Source: Symbiodinium natans (lineage: Eukaryota; Sar; Dinophyceae; Suessiales; Symbiodiniaceae). From it: a stretch of DNA of 64,000 bases. Numbering within the stretch: the stretch's first letter is position 1; every line of letters begins with the position of its first letter. A program made the position numbers and the translations under genes. The notes under the pieces are model-generated. The model saw only the letters and a program-made list of their open reading frames with translations. It was not told the DNA's origin and searched no databases. Positions 10,148 to 21,700 of the stretch are shown here, one piece after another. The stretch spans positions 117,001 to 181,000 of the forward strand of contig CAJNDS010002661.1 in the NCBI GenBank assembly GCA_905221605.1, written 5' to 3'.

Positions 10148-10252
10148 TCAAGTGTGAGTCCGAAGACTCCAGGACACTTTCGGCGCCCCAGCACTTCCAA
10201 CCCGACTGAGCTTCAAGTGCTCATCAAGGGGCATCACCATAGATTCCCCCAT
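10148..10252 (-). CDS. Possible short exon, unknown
   Basis: An open minus-strand frame from an ATG immediately after a telomere-type array to TGA, 34 residues, with a protein-like mix (PLDEHLKLSRVG). A second frame is also open through the same bases, and there is no AG just before the ATG, so this is uncertain. Confidence 0.22.
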   Translation of the reverse strand: MGESMVMPLDEHLKLSRVGSAGAPKVSWSLRTHT

Positions 10253-10253
10253 G

Positions 10254-10338
10254 AGGTTTAGGGTTTAGGGTTTATGAGGCGTAGGGTTTAGTTTCGGGTT
10301 GAGGGTTTATGAGGTTTAGGGTTGAGGGTTTAGGGTAG
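10254..10338 (+). repeat. Telomere-type array, degenerate
   Basis: TTTAGGG and TTGAGGG units interrupted by TTTATGAGG insertions. Confidence 0.85.
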
Positions 10339-10547
10339 TTACATGGTTCCCTTTATCATGGGCGCTTAAAAGGGGACCCCTTACCTAGAACATCCAATCG
10401 CATGGAAATTTACGTTTACCCCACTTTTGCGCGAAACGCATCAAAATCAAGCAGAACAACATCACGAACACCTTTTCACGAAACGCATGTTTTTCTTGGT
10501 TGCATGGGCGCAGCGGCTTACTGTAATGAACGAAAAATGAGGCCGCA

Positions 10548-10608
10548 ACACACGCGCAATTTCCCGCAACACGCGCGCAATTTCCCGCAACACGCGCGCA
10601 ATTCACAA
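10548..10608. repeat. 21 bp minisatellite, CpG-rich
   Basis: Three near-perfect copies of CGCAACACGCGCGCAATTTCC. It lies within a CpG-rich stretch (10,380-10,740) with further ACGCGCA motifs. The Val-Ala-Gly-Asn-Cys-Ala-Arg repeat in the minus-strand frame is the translation of this tandem unit. Confidence 0.85.
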
Positions 10609-10912
10609 ATCCATGTGCTTGCTCTGCAGCAACAAATTTTTCACCCGCGAAAATTTGCGCAACGCGCATGTTTCACACAGAAAATTTTCACGCGCAGAAA
10701 AAAGTCACGCACAGAGAAAACATCTAAACGAATGGTCCAGGTTAGAGCACTTATACGGATAGACCCCTTATACACCCTAGACATTTCAAGGGCCCATACT
10801 TCAGACAACAAAGATAAGGACCATGGTAAGGGACCATGAGGGTAACCCCCTCGCCTCCCCCCCCCCCCCGGCACGGGGGGTTTAAGAAAAGGGGGAAGGG
10901 ATTAGGATGAGC

Positions 10913-11556
10913 CTGCCAGCAGCAGCAACAGGCCGAGAATGGCCAGTGTCATCGTTGCAATCTCGGCGGCTACGGTGGGCCAGTCTGGAGAAAACGCCTG
11001 CTCCTAGGGTTTAGGGTTTAGGGTTCAGGGTTCAGGGTTTAGGTTCAGGGTTTAGGGCCTCGCGTAAGGAATACCACCAACTCACGCTGGCGCTTCAGGG
11101 CTACCAGGGTTTAGGGTTCAGGGTTTTTGCATTGCAGCAGCGAAGTTGGATGACACTGACATCTATGCACTTCAACAGTTGGGGACGCAAGGGCAAGAGT
11201 TTCCTGCCTCACCGTGGTCAGCATCTGAATCTCCAGAGCTCAATAGGCCAGCGACTTCAACCATGACCTCTCTTTAGGCCTCCGCCAAGGGGCTCCATGC
11301 CATGGGCAGATTGAGTCATCGGTTTCCCGACTTGAAAAGCCCTAATTCTGGGGGGAGCTAGGGGATGGGGGGGGAGGGGGGGTAGTAGGGGAACCACCCT
11401 AAACCCTAAACCCTAAACCCTAAACCCTAAACCCTAAACCCTAAACCCCCATGGTTTGAGGCACCTCTTCTTGAAGGCGCGTTCTGGCGGTCCAGAGCCC
11501 TTCTACCCGCAATGAGCCAGATGCTTCAGAAAGGTAGGGCCTTGGTCGAGCAACAT
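10913..11556 (-). CDS. Four-exon fragment ending in a membrane helix
   Basis: Exons 11,556-11,465; 11,267-11,213; 11,100-11,078; 10,997-10,913 keep phase throughout with AG acceptors and GT donors (GTGCCT, GTGAGG, GTGGTA). Exon 3 is a 23 bp micro-exon. The protein runs from a hydrophilic start (ASGSLRVEGLWTA) through an acidic patch (SSGDSDADH) to a strong membrane segment in exon 4 (LAILGLLLLLAG) preceded by SPDWPTVAAEIATM. Exon 4 ends at a GC donor candidate (10,912). Both ends are open. All three introns contain telomere-type arrays. Family unknown; likely upstream part of the same transcript as the fragments at 9.8 kb and below. Confidence 0.5.
11005..11127 (+). repeat. Two short telomere-type arrays in adjacent introns
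   Basis: TTTAGGG/TTCAGGG units at 11,005-11,060 (intron 10,998-11,077) and 11,106-11,127 (intron 11,101-11,212), separated by the 23 bp micro-exon. Confidence 0.85.
11396..11449 (-). repeat. Perfect CCCTAAA array in an intron
   Basis: Seven CCCTAAA units inside the intron 11,268-11,464. Confidence 0.95.
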
Positions 11557-11579
11557 CTAGGGTTTAGGGAAATGGGGTG

Positions 11580-11719
11580 TTTAGGGTTTAGCGTTTAGGG
11601 TTTGGGGTTTGGGGTTTGGGGTTTGGGGTTTAGGGTTTAGGGTTTAGGGTTTAGGGTTTAGGGTTTAGGGTTTAGGGTTTAGGGTTTAGGGTTTAGGGTT
11701 TAGGGTTTAGGGTTTAGGG
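11580..11719 (+). repeat. Longest TTTAGGG array of the window
   Basis: About twenty heptamers: first TTTAGGG/TTTAGCG, then four TTTGGGG, then about twelve perfect TTTAGGG. It lies directly upstream, in the minus-strand sense, of exon 11,465-11,556 and so probably in another intron. Confidence 0.97.
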
Positions 11720-11917
11720 AGAACACTACTACGACAGATTGGCAAAAAAAAGAAATATCTAGAACAAGAAGACCATTGAAAGAGGTTTGGCCTGTTTTGG
11801 CTTTGCTTCTAAGCCTCAAAGTTGGAGCGATATGGTCAGTTCTCAAATGGCCCCTTTTTGAATAGCCTAAATATTAGGGGGCGCTTTACAATAGTTTTCG
11901 TAATTTAGAGAAGCGAC

Positions 11918-11926
11918 CATATATAT

Positions 11927-11968
<42 letters not shown>
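11918..11968. repeat. CA/TA compound microsatellite
   Basis: (CA)n followed by (TA)n. Confidence 0.95.
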
Positions 11969-12067
11969 ATCCTATTTGCACCAAAACCCCCTGAGGAAAA
12001 CAAACTTCAAACCCCCAAGCACTGAGCCACCGGCCCTGCCACACCTTCACTCCTAAGCACCAAACCC

Positions 12068-12182
12068 TAATATGGGGGTTTCCGAAAGTCCCTCTTATAA
12101 GGGAATAGGGTTTAGGGTTTAGGGTTTAGGGTTTAGGGATCCCATTATTTGGGGACTCTAAATTAGGGGACCCCCATATGGC
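12068..12182. mobile_element. Inverted-repeat element with a telomere array as its core
   Basis: Outer arms ATATGGGGGT (left, 12,070) and ACCCCCATAT (right, ending about 12,179) are inverted copies. The core is a GGGTTTCCGAAA stretch, then about five TTTAGGG units (12,104-12,140), then GGGGA-rich sequence. A hybrid of the hairpin-element family and a telomere-type array. Confidence 0.5.
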
Positions 12183-12296
12183 CATAGCCTCAGCCCCACT
12201 GCCAATACACTGCCTGTGACTTTCTTCCCCCGCAAGACTTTGCTACCCCTGCAGGAACCTCAGCACGGTCAAGCTCTAACAGTCGGCTCAGGGAAT

Positions 12297-12395
12297 ATGG
12301 CGGGTGTACGAAAAATATCGGGGGGCCCCTATAATAGTCCCCAGATTATCACAAGGGCCCGAAGAAGGTGACCCTAGTCTCGGAAAATGGCTGCG
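12297..12395. repeat. G/C-tract hairpin element
   Basis: Contains CGAAAAATATCGGGGGGCCCC. An inverted, nearly identical stretch occurs at about 3,800-3,830 (GGGGCCCCCCGTATTTTTCG), marking a dispersed family. Confidence 0.5.
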
Positions 12396-12423
12396 TCGGG
12401 GGGATCGCCGTGCTAACCTCCCC

Positions 12424-12490
12424 TCAACCCTAAACCCTAAACCCTAAACCCTAACCCCTAAAACCCCAACCCTTCTTCCCTAAACCCTAG
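12424..12490 (-). repeat. CCCTAAA array, degenerate
   Basis: About seven CCCTAAA/CCCTAAC units, the last array before the segmental-repeat region begins. Confidence 0.9.
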
Positions 12491-12986
12491 CCCTAACCTC
12501 TTACGTCACCTCCCACCTCCCTGCCTCGCCCTCTCAGCTTGCCAACGGGCCCGATCACGCCAGGGCAAACATCGCAAGGCACCCGCAGCCCGCGGAATGT
12601 GGAGGATGATTCAAGACTTTCACAATAACATTATGTTAACAACAGAAATTATATAATAGCAATATACTAATCGTACAATCATGACCTGCATTGGTAATAG
12701 GGTAGTACAATAATGTGGTCGCTGGCTCCGAAAAGGCTTGAGGAGCCGAAACAGAATCCTCACGGGCCTTTTGGGAGATTACTGCGCTTCTACTGTCGTG
12801 CTGTCCTTGTGATTCGCCGATTGCGCAGCAAGCTAAGAAAACCCGTCATGAGAAGTGTTCGACAGTTAGTAGCAGCATGAAGCCCCAACTACACTACTGA
12901 CCAAGCTCTAGCAGAGCAGCGGCTATTGAACTATTGTGACCGAAGATGCGTACGAAGCCGCATGGCAGAAGACGGGGAGAAAGCTA

Positions 12987-13032
<46 letters not shown>

Positions 13033-13933
13033 GACAGAGAGAGCGCGGAAGTCAGAGAAACAGAGCGTGGAAGTGAGAGACAGTGAGTGAGCAGTGAGCG
13101 TGTGAGTCTTTTCCTGTCGACCGCCAGCCTCTGACGGTCTGACGGCTCTCAAAAGGGAGCAAGCATCGCACGTCCCAAGCATACGGAGTGGATGCCGCAA
13201 GTGCCGCAGTTGCAGACGTCTCACGGTGATGTGCAAGAGAGCACGAGAGGCTCATCCTGTGCGGGGCTCCTGCAAAGATTCGCATCGCGCATCGAGCCGG
13301 AGACCAGAAGGCAGCAGAGGGGGGATGCGACAGGGGAGGGGGCGCCCCTAAATGCCAAGTCTCGAAGGCCGCGCTCGCCGCGCTCGCCCTGAACATGCAC
13401 AGAGCGCCGTGAGCGCTGAGTCCACTGGCCCCTGCATGCTCTGTTTGGAAGTTATGGTCAAGGACTTACATGCACAGGGCTTTTGTATTGGATCAGCTTG
13501 CGCAGCCCGTCGCTGGTGAAGTGGCTCAGTATAGCCGTGTTTCATGGCCCGCGGCCGGCTTGCCTAAAGGTTTTCCAGTTGCCAGGATGCAGATCATCGG
13601 TGCTCCGTCGGTAAGTAGTGCCATGATAAGAGAGAAAACTATGGTTTCCTGGAATTCCTAATTCTTTCACTTTTTCAAAACAAGTGGAAGTGCGAGCGTC
13701 GCGAGCAAATTTTGCTTGAGTCTTTTAGGGGTGGGGGGTACCACCCACTCCCCCGCCCTTGCGTTTGTTTCTCCAGCTCCACACAAGGACTAAAGATACT
13801 AAAGGTTGGGATGTCACCCCATCCCCACGACGAACAGCCTCAGTGCGTTGAACAGCGGAGGCGCTGAAACCTCGTCATTGCTACCCATAGTCTCCATATC
13901 GCCGGCCACAGCGGCGGAGCAAAGGAAGGCTTC

Positions 13934-14851
13934 GTGACAGCCCCGGTACAGAACATTGAAGACACTGGAAAGGCTGGACAGGGCAAACCCCCTACTGTTG
14001 GCATCTGCAACCTTCAACATCGCGGAAAGGCCCTTGATGGCCTTTGTTTCCTCAGGAGTGCCCGAGCGACAAATTGCCCGAGGTTCAGAGGTTCCATCAG
14101 CAACCCCTTGAAAGGCCCTTCATGTGCCGGGGCTCTGGCGCACAAAAGGCCCGTCTGTCGAGGGGCGCACGGCACCAGAAAACTGCGCTGTCAAGGTGCG
14201 TCATCGGCGGGGAATACAAGATTTGCTCGGCTTGCTGCTTACGTGTGTTTCCGGCAATTAAGCTTCTGGGCTGTATGCATGTTTCAAGTCCTGAGACTTT
14301 ACCAAAAAGAGATCGATGGATCTGCAGCCATGGGCTATGCCGGCGCTGATCAAGAAGGCGGACGCGAGGAGCCAACGGCTCTCCTGGTGAGGAGGTCCTG
14401 CGAGGGGCACCACTGGAACATCAGCCTCCCACCTTGCCGAGCGTGCCGCCCGCGCATGGAAGCCAAGTTTTTACCTGGCTGGGACTCGACTTCGAGGTGC
14501 TGGGTTGTAATTGTAGTAGTTTCTGTTTTTTCGGCGTCTCCTCGGCGTCCCCTCCTTCCCCCACTGAGAGGTCATCCGATGTTCGGAGTAGTGGGCGTGG
14601 TCGGGTTGTCGGGTTCTTTTTGTGCTTCACTCCCGCACACCGGGCACATTAGCGAGATAGCCGTGCTGTCCTTAAGGGGGTTTTGCATCACTCCGGCCGA
14701 CGCCTTGTGCAGGTCTGCTCGGGCCCACAAGCTTGCGCCAGCTTTCGTCGAGCTCGGTTGGGGGGGCTGTTTGTCCACGGGCCCCAAGGGACACGGTTTT
14801 CTCCCTCAACAGAATCGTCGTCCTGCATGGGAGAAGTTGAAGTGGAGCTAA
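13934..14851 (+). other. Longest open frame of the window, probably not coding
   Basis: 305 codons on the plus strand inside copy 1. Homologous DNA in the other copies (about 24,220-24,600, 36,540-36,760 and the internal duplicate 14,990-15,340) does not keep this frame open, composition is Arg/Cys/Gly/Ser-rich, and no domain is recognisable. On the minus strand the same block carries a short reading AVAGDMETLGSN that recurs in every copy and may be a remnant exon. Confidence 0.3.
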
Positions 14852-17221
14852 TTTGCGAACATTGCTGCTGAAGGTTCAGCATTCATTGTCTGCTTAAACC
14901 TGCAGCGACGGCCTACGTGAGCTGGTGCAACACTGCCAAGGTCTCCTCATCTGGGACTCAAGGGCAAAGACAGTAGCAAGGCTGGAGAGAGCAAACGCCC
15001 TCTGTTGGCATCTGCAACCTTCACCATCGCGGAAAGGCCTTTGTTTCCTTAGGAGTGCCCGGGCGACACATTGCCCGAGGCTCAGAGGTTCCACCAGCAA
15101 CCCCGCAAGCCCTTCATGTGACGGGGTTTCGGCACACAAAGGCCTCTGTCGAGAGGTGCACGGCGCACGGCACCAGAAAACAGCACTGTCAAGGTGCGTA
15201 ATCGGTGGGGACGGGGAATACAAGATTTCGGCTTGCTGCTTGCGTGTGCTTCGGGCGTTTAAGTTTCTGGGCTGCAAACGTTCAAAGCCCGAGACTTTGC
15301 CAAAAACAGACATGGATCTGCAGTCGGGTCAAGAAGGCGGCCGCGTCTCAGGGTTTCGGGTTTAGGGACCCGTAATTAGGCTGGTGGGGGCGGGCTCAAC
15401 AGCGATTTCAGGCGTGACGCCGCCGCACCTTCGAGACTCCCTTCCCCAAGAACCCCCAACACAATTCCAAATCATATTGAACCGACGCCTCTCCTGGTGG
15501 GCACCGGCACTTCTGTGCAACAGCATAGCCTTGGAAAGGCCTCTGAAGACTCATGCCCACATAATGGCATGATCTCAAAAATTGCTCAGCGCTTCCACCA
15601 GGGCACAGCACAATTTTGTGACGACTTCCGTCTGTCGGCACGACTTCACATCTACCCAGTGTCACCCCGGCCCGGCGGCCAAAGGCTGCGCTGCGTTGAC
15701 GTCGGCTGCATCTAGGCCATACACTGTGGCGGTGAGCAAAAAACCCACTCACTGCTGCCCAGGGCCTCCACATCGCCGGCCACAGCGGAGCAAAGCATGG
15801 TGGACACATCCTCCTTCCAGAAACTGGCGGAGCTGCCAGCGCCGGGCACGTCAACCCATGAGAGCGAAACCCCCCGCTGATCCCGCTGGCGGCCCTTTGA
15901 TGCAGGCCGCGCCCCAGCAACGTGCTTCTGGATTGCATCCTTCTTGCTGCGAGAAACGAGGCCCATGCACAGATCTTCGACATGTTCTTCATGTCTCAGC
16001 ACTCCAGGAGTGGTATCTTGACTAGTTCAGGGCAGAGGAGTTTTTTCGAAGCCAGCCCGAAGCCCCCAGTACGAAATAGGGGGCCCTCTCTGAATGTTCA
16101 TGGGCACTTTAAGATGGAGGCTTAAGGGTTATAGAGGGTCTCGGAGAAATTGCCAAGAGGCAACAAGCACCTGAAGAGAGTGCTCTGCCAGGAATCTCAA
16201 GGGCATGGAAGCTCACTTCTAGCGGGAGATAGCCCCAACACGACCGCTGTCACAGTCATGCTAGAACCCAGGCCTTGGAATTGAGGTTGCAAAGAGCTGG
16301 AGTAGAGACACGGCTCCCATAGAATCTCCTCCGCCGACACCACCTCCATGGTACACATTTCAGGCAGGTTGTCTGAGCGCGGGAATGCCTTACACTACCC
16401 CAGACCTGGGGTCCACTGTTCAGGAAGGCACCGGTGTGAAAAGGAACAGCACCGCCTTGGCACGCGGCATTCTGAGAAGGCATTCCATGTGACAAAAGGG
16501 ACAACACCGAATGGCAAACCCCAAGTGCAGGCAGGTTCGAGGCAAGCAGTCAGGAACGTCAAGTTTTTTTGCGTGCCTGCTTGTGCCTGCGGGCTGGGCC
16601 ACGGAAATCCCGCCAATGCATCTGGATTGGAGTTTCTTCTATTAAGTGTCGGGCGTTCTGCAGTGGGATGAGATTTGATTCGCAGCGATCCGTGCGACCG
16701 AGACCTCTTCCATGAATATGTTTCAGCAACCCGCAACCTCAACCTTCAAATCTGGCCTCGGCGTAGCCAACCGGCACCTCTCAACCCGGCATCCTAGGGC
16801 TCTCTCGAAGACCCCAACTCGCAATTGCGCAAGCACGCATGACCCTGCATTCCTTCTGTGCATCCAACCTGCTGCGACACCACTTGGCGAATGAGTCAGG
16901 TCTGAAGGGCACGTGCTTTCGGCGCGTCACTACAAGCCCTTCTAAGTTGAGTCTCAAGAATCTGGTACAAGACGCAGGGTCCCCGAAAGGCACCGCAACG
17001 CCGCAGGAGTAGATTCCTAAGTTGAGTCTCCCCCAGGTTTTAAAGACCTTCGGCAAAGGGCACGCGGGTTTCCTTATGCCTTTTTTCGGAAGGCACGCCT
17101 TAGCGCATGGCCCCAGCACCAGCATCGAGGGCGTATGAAAACTTGCTCTGGCTTCTGGCACGAAATTTCAGAGAAGCAGAACATGAATCCTGCAGTCGAA
17201 GAACGTCCGGCATGGTGGGTT

Positions 17222-17290
17222 GCACTTGGGGGGGTGTTATGCATTAGGGGGGGCGCTAGGCTTCTTAATGCCTAGCGGGCCCCCGACAAA
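17222..17290. repeat. Hairpin with GCTAGGC stem
   Basis: GGGGGGGCGCTAGGC followed after eight bases by GCCTAGCGGGCCCCC; stem and loop are evident. Related in style to the other G/C-tract hairpins. Confidence 0.6.
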
Positions 17291-17840
17291 TCATACTTCT
17301 TGGCATGCCTCACACAAATACCAGTAAATCATGGAGACTGACCGCCAAATCCCAGGAAAAGAATGTCTTGCATATCTTCACGACACGACATTCCACGTCA
17401 TGCTTGAACAGGCTGAGGTCTTTGATCAAGCACGGCTGCGAGCGTTCGCAGCACCATGGGCAGATGGATGGTTGCGAGCCACTCCTAATCTTACCCAGGG
17501 TGATGCGTCAAGGGATCTAACCTGGTGGCATCCGAGGTTCTCTGCGGAACCCAGTGTGAGCACAATGCTTGCACGCGGGAACTCTCTCAAACGTCGGGAA
17601 CTCTCAGCAAAACAGGCAAGTGAGCCAGTGAAGTGAGCCCTGTGAGTCCGGACAGCTGCAGCTCGAAGGGTCAGTGGCTCACCAAACTCCACTTCCCATG
17701 AACCCGAACCGCACCGGGCTATCACAAAGCAAGGGAACCATAGGCTTCGCGCTTTGCTGCTACCTTAGCGCTGCCCCTCAAGGCTTCAAGCTTCTAAGTG
17801 TTTGGGCGGTCAGCGTCGAGGTACGGCTGCAGCAAACCAT

Positions 17841-17920
17841 GGAAGGGGAGGGGAGGGGAGGGGAGGGGAGGGGAGGGGAGGGGAGCGGAGGTGGCAGGGG
17901 TGGGGGAGGGGGGGTCCACC
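17841..17920. repeat. GGGGA microsatellite
   Basis: About ten GGGGA pentamers then a GGTGGCAGGGGTGGG stretch; purine-only strand. Confidence 0.95.
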
Positions 17921-18701
17921 CCGAAGGACCTGGCGTGATTGCCCCCGAGGTGTCTGTTCAGAAGCTTCAGTGGTTTGGGGTTTATAGGCTCCTACCACGG
18001 CCCGGCAGTCAGCACCTGTACCTTGCGCGCTTGGCATGCGGATATTCGGCTGACCCCAAATCCCAAACATCCAGAACTTCCAATAGCTGCTCACAGCCAT
18101 GCCGAATCACAGGCACGAATGGCGCGCTGATGCCTCGAACACGATTGTGTGTTGCAGCTAGCGCCAGCAGGACGCGGGTGTGGGGTACTCCAAATCCTTG
18201 CCTGCTTTGAGGCAAATTACAGTTCGCTTGGGCTTAGAACGTTCAGTCACTTAGAAACGCCGTAAGCAGTAGGCATTCTTGCCATTGATGAACATTGGAC
18301 TACCTTTGAGAGATGCTCGCCGCTGCTGCCTACGCCTGGCGACAAGGCTGCGGAGTCAACGCTGTGAACATGGCATGGGATATGCGCGGCGCCCAGCATC
18401 TTGATCAAAGATTCGCTTGGAGGAGGTTCGGTGCATCGGCACGCAGACCTGCGCTGGCACGAAAAAGCTCAAGGAGAAGCACTGTGCCACAGTACACTTA
18501 TTCTGTGTAGCATACAGTCTACAGTACTTTATTGCAGAGGGCATCCCAAAGCGGCTCAAGCCTAAACGACCTATGACCCTCTCGCCACTGACCCATGTGG
18601 ACCGCCTCGGCGGCTCAAGCGCTGAGCCCTGGCATCCACGGAGGTCCTGTACACTGTACACCGTGGCTTGCTTGCTTTGCACGGGGCTGGGCTGACTCGG
18701 C

Positions 18702-18752
18702 TCTGTGTGTGTGTGTGTGTGTACATATATATATATATATTATACATATATG
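18702..18752. repeat. TG/TA microsatellite
   Basis: (TG)n then (TA)n. It occupies the same position within copy 1 as the large AT-rich tracts in copies 2 (31,592) and 3 (42,364). Confidence 0.95.
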
Positions 18753-21700
18753 GTGCGGTGCCCCACCCCATGTACCTACCATGTTTGCTCTTGCGAGGTC
18801 ATCCGGCTGCACGTTTTAATGTTTTCTCAGACAGTTTCGAGTTTCGGTATTCTGGTCACACGAACGACGAGGGAAGAGAACGATAGTGTCCTTTGAATTC
18901 TTAGAAAATCATGGGTCTTATTGGTTTTACCAATGTGTTTCATTGGTAAAAGCAATGTTTTCCAAAAAAAACGTGCTTTTCAAACCATGTGGCTGGGATA
19001 TGCTGGGATCACGACATTCATGGAAACATTGATTTTACCAATGTTGTTTCAGCTACATCCCTCAAAAACCTCAACGCAAAGCGCCCTTGACAAAGCCAAG
19101 CCGCCAAACCCCACGCCAGAAGCCCCAAAACCCTGCATTTGCCCCGCATCCGCCCCCTTTTGTAGGAAAACGAGACCTAACCCGTTGTTGGATGTGAGTG
19201 TCCGCGGTGCTCTTTCATGTTGCGAGCAGCCTGAAGAGGATGAAAAGTGCCATGAATGAATAGCACCCTGCTCTTGGACAGCCCCCTAAACCCTGAACCC
19301 TTCTTCTTGAACCCTGGGCGCGCCTGCAACGCACACACTTGGGTGGCACAGCATGGGTGAACCGAAGCTTGTCAGGCTTGCGGCTTTGCGCCCACAGGCT
19401 TCTTTGTCTTGGCGCTTAAGGGTGTACGTGGAGAGCTGGCACACACTGCCCACAGTGGAATTGCAACGTGTCAGCAGGCGGAAATAAGTGAGGAAACTTC
19501 AGAATACCCCACCCCCCTCCCACCCACCCCAACAAAAAACAAAAACGAAACTACACCGGCCCTATTTAGCTAGAACCCCCAGTAACGAAGCCATCTGGGG
19601 AACTAGGGGTCAATTCTCTTTGCAGGTGTCTCCTGGCTCTCGGCCCTGTATGAGCAATTCTGAGCACACTTGGCCCCTGCCTTCCGATCCAGTTCCAGGC
19701 CCAACCACTCCTCGGCTGTCTGGGCGAAACAGTCACACTAGACCCTATAAGCCCTAAACCCTTTTTCAAGAGTCTTCGCCCCCCTGAACCCTGAACCATA
19801 AGCAGGGGGAAGGCTAGACACGCTACGGAGATGGCAAAATGTTCTGCTGTACCTGGGAAGCTCTCAACTCCAGAGCGGGGGTCACCGAGTCGAATAGTCG
19901 AGAAACAGCCTAAAACGATAGCTTCTAGCCCCAAATCCCCCCAAGATGTACCCTTCAACAGACTATATAGGGTACCGAATTCCCTCATTCCCTACTAAGA
20001 ACCGGGGGAAATGAACACCGAGCATCGTCCGTGACCGATATGACGCGGCGGACTGGGCCAAGCTCCTGCCCAAGTAGTGATGAGAGGGTTTGGGGTTTTC
20101 TTGCCACCCGCGCAGCACTCGCGTGGGGTTTAGGCTGTAGGGCTGGTTCCTGAAAGTAGATGAGGGTTTCCGATTTAATGGGGTAGGGGCATAAAAGGGG
20201 TACTCTCCCGCCCTACTTTGGGAAATGCCCAGAACTCTGCATCCACGATAGATAGGACATGCAGACCAAAAGAAGCAAGGCTCTTGTTGCTGCTGTTGGG
20301 TCTGTCATGTCCATTCTACTAACATACAGTCTCTAGTACTATAGTACAGATCACATCCCAAGATGCTCAAGCTGAACCCCCGCCGTCCCCCCCCCCTTCC
20401 CCGCCCCCTCCCCCCCAAAGACCCCAAGACGTGCAAAAGATCTCGGCGGCGTTAGCCGAAACGACCAATGACCCTCTCCCCACGCCACCTTGCCCACGTG
20501 GACTGCCTGGGCGTCTCAAGCGTGGAGCCCTGGCATCCGCGGAGGTCCTGTACTGTCCTGTAGGGAACTGTCAAGGGTTCGGAAGTGTGGACCCTTGGGT
20601 TGTATGAGGTATATGAGGGCTATATAAGGGGTCCATGTTTACATATGGCTTGCTTGCCTTGTGAGCTGCTTGACTCGGCTGTCCCGGCTAGGCGAGTTCT
20701 TGCAGGCTTGCAGGGTGTGGCCTTATGCCAAACCCTGGCCGCCAGACCCGACAGAAGCCCCAAACCCTGCAACTCAGGATGCTGTGGTCTTTAGGCGATT
20801 TGCCCCACACTCCTGGGAAGGAAGCCTACATTCGAGGTCCTCCCGTTCTTATATCTGAGTGCGGTGCTCTTTCATTTCATGTTGCGAGCAGCCTGAAAAG
20901 GATGAAAGCTGCCATGAATAACTTAACTATCAACCCTATAGTGCCGGGGCTTTCTTGGGCGCGCCTGCGAGCAGCGCAGACACTTGGGTGGCACGGCGGG
21001 GGTTGACAAAGAGCCCGTGCCTGTCCGGACTCTCGGGGTGTCCCAAACGCTTTCAGGGTTTAGCTTGGGATGTTCCCCTTGTACTAACAGTCCTTAATTG
21101 CCATTATAGTACAAGCGATTACAATCCCAATAAAGGTACAAGGGGGTTTAGGGTTTAAGGCTTGAGGGGTGTACGTTGTCATGGGGGGGACACTACAGCG
21201 TTTGCAGGCACACCCTGCTCGCAGTTGACATACGACGTGTCAGCTGGCCTTAAGCACGCTAGAACATGCAGCAAGGCTCCTGCCCAAAGTGGTGAGAAGG
21301 TTAGGGTTGGATGCCCATAACTCTGGATCCACGTAAGATAGAACATGCAGACCAAAAGATGCAAGGCCCTTCGTGCCTCATCTTTCTTCAGCTTGCAGGC
21401 GAACTCGAACGCCCAGGGCATATCGGTGCCCGTGTGCGGCATGTGCGGAGCACAACCAAAATGGTCGCTGTCACAACCCGAAAAGGAACATCAGTCGTGA
21501 AATCAGTGAAATCCGTCTATCACCGGGTTGAGGATCTGATGGGAACGTGCCCAGACGCCGACCAATCCTCTGCATTCTAGGCCATATCATGTGACTGCCT
21601 GCAATCCATCTTCTACTTCAGTGCTACTCCGCTTAAGCCGCAGTCCAGAGAACTCGTCGTTACAAGGGGTATGACAAGCAACAGAAAGTCACTGCGGCCA

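Noticed and set aside
9825-10209. Tyr-Ile-His and Cys-Met frames
   Set aside because: Translation of the TA/TATG microsatellite.
3398-12490. A chromosome end, given the many telomere repeats
   Set aside because: Arrays are short, in both orientations, degenerate, and lie between exons; complex sequence continues on both sides.
12600-12720. AT-rich tract before copy 1 as proof of a fourth, truncated repeat unit
   Set aside because: It resembles the AT-rich tracts of copies 2 and 3 only in composition and a few short motifs; too weak to claim.
13934-14851. 305-codon open frame, the longest in the window
   Set aside because: Frame is not kept in the homologous blocks at 14,990, 24,220 and 36,540; low-complexity composition; no splice or start context of note.
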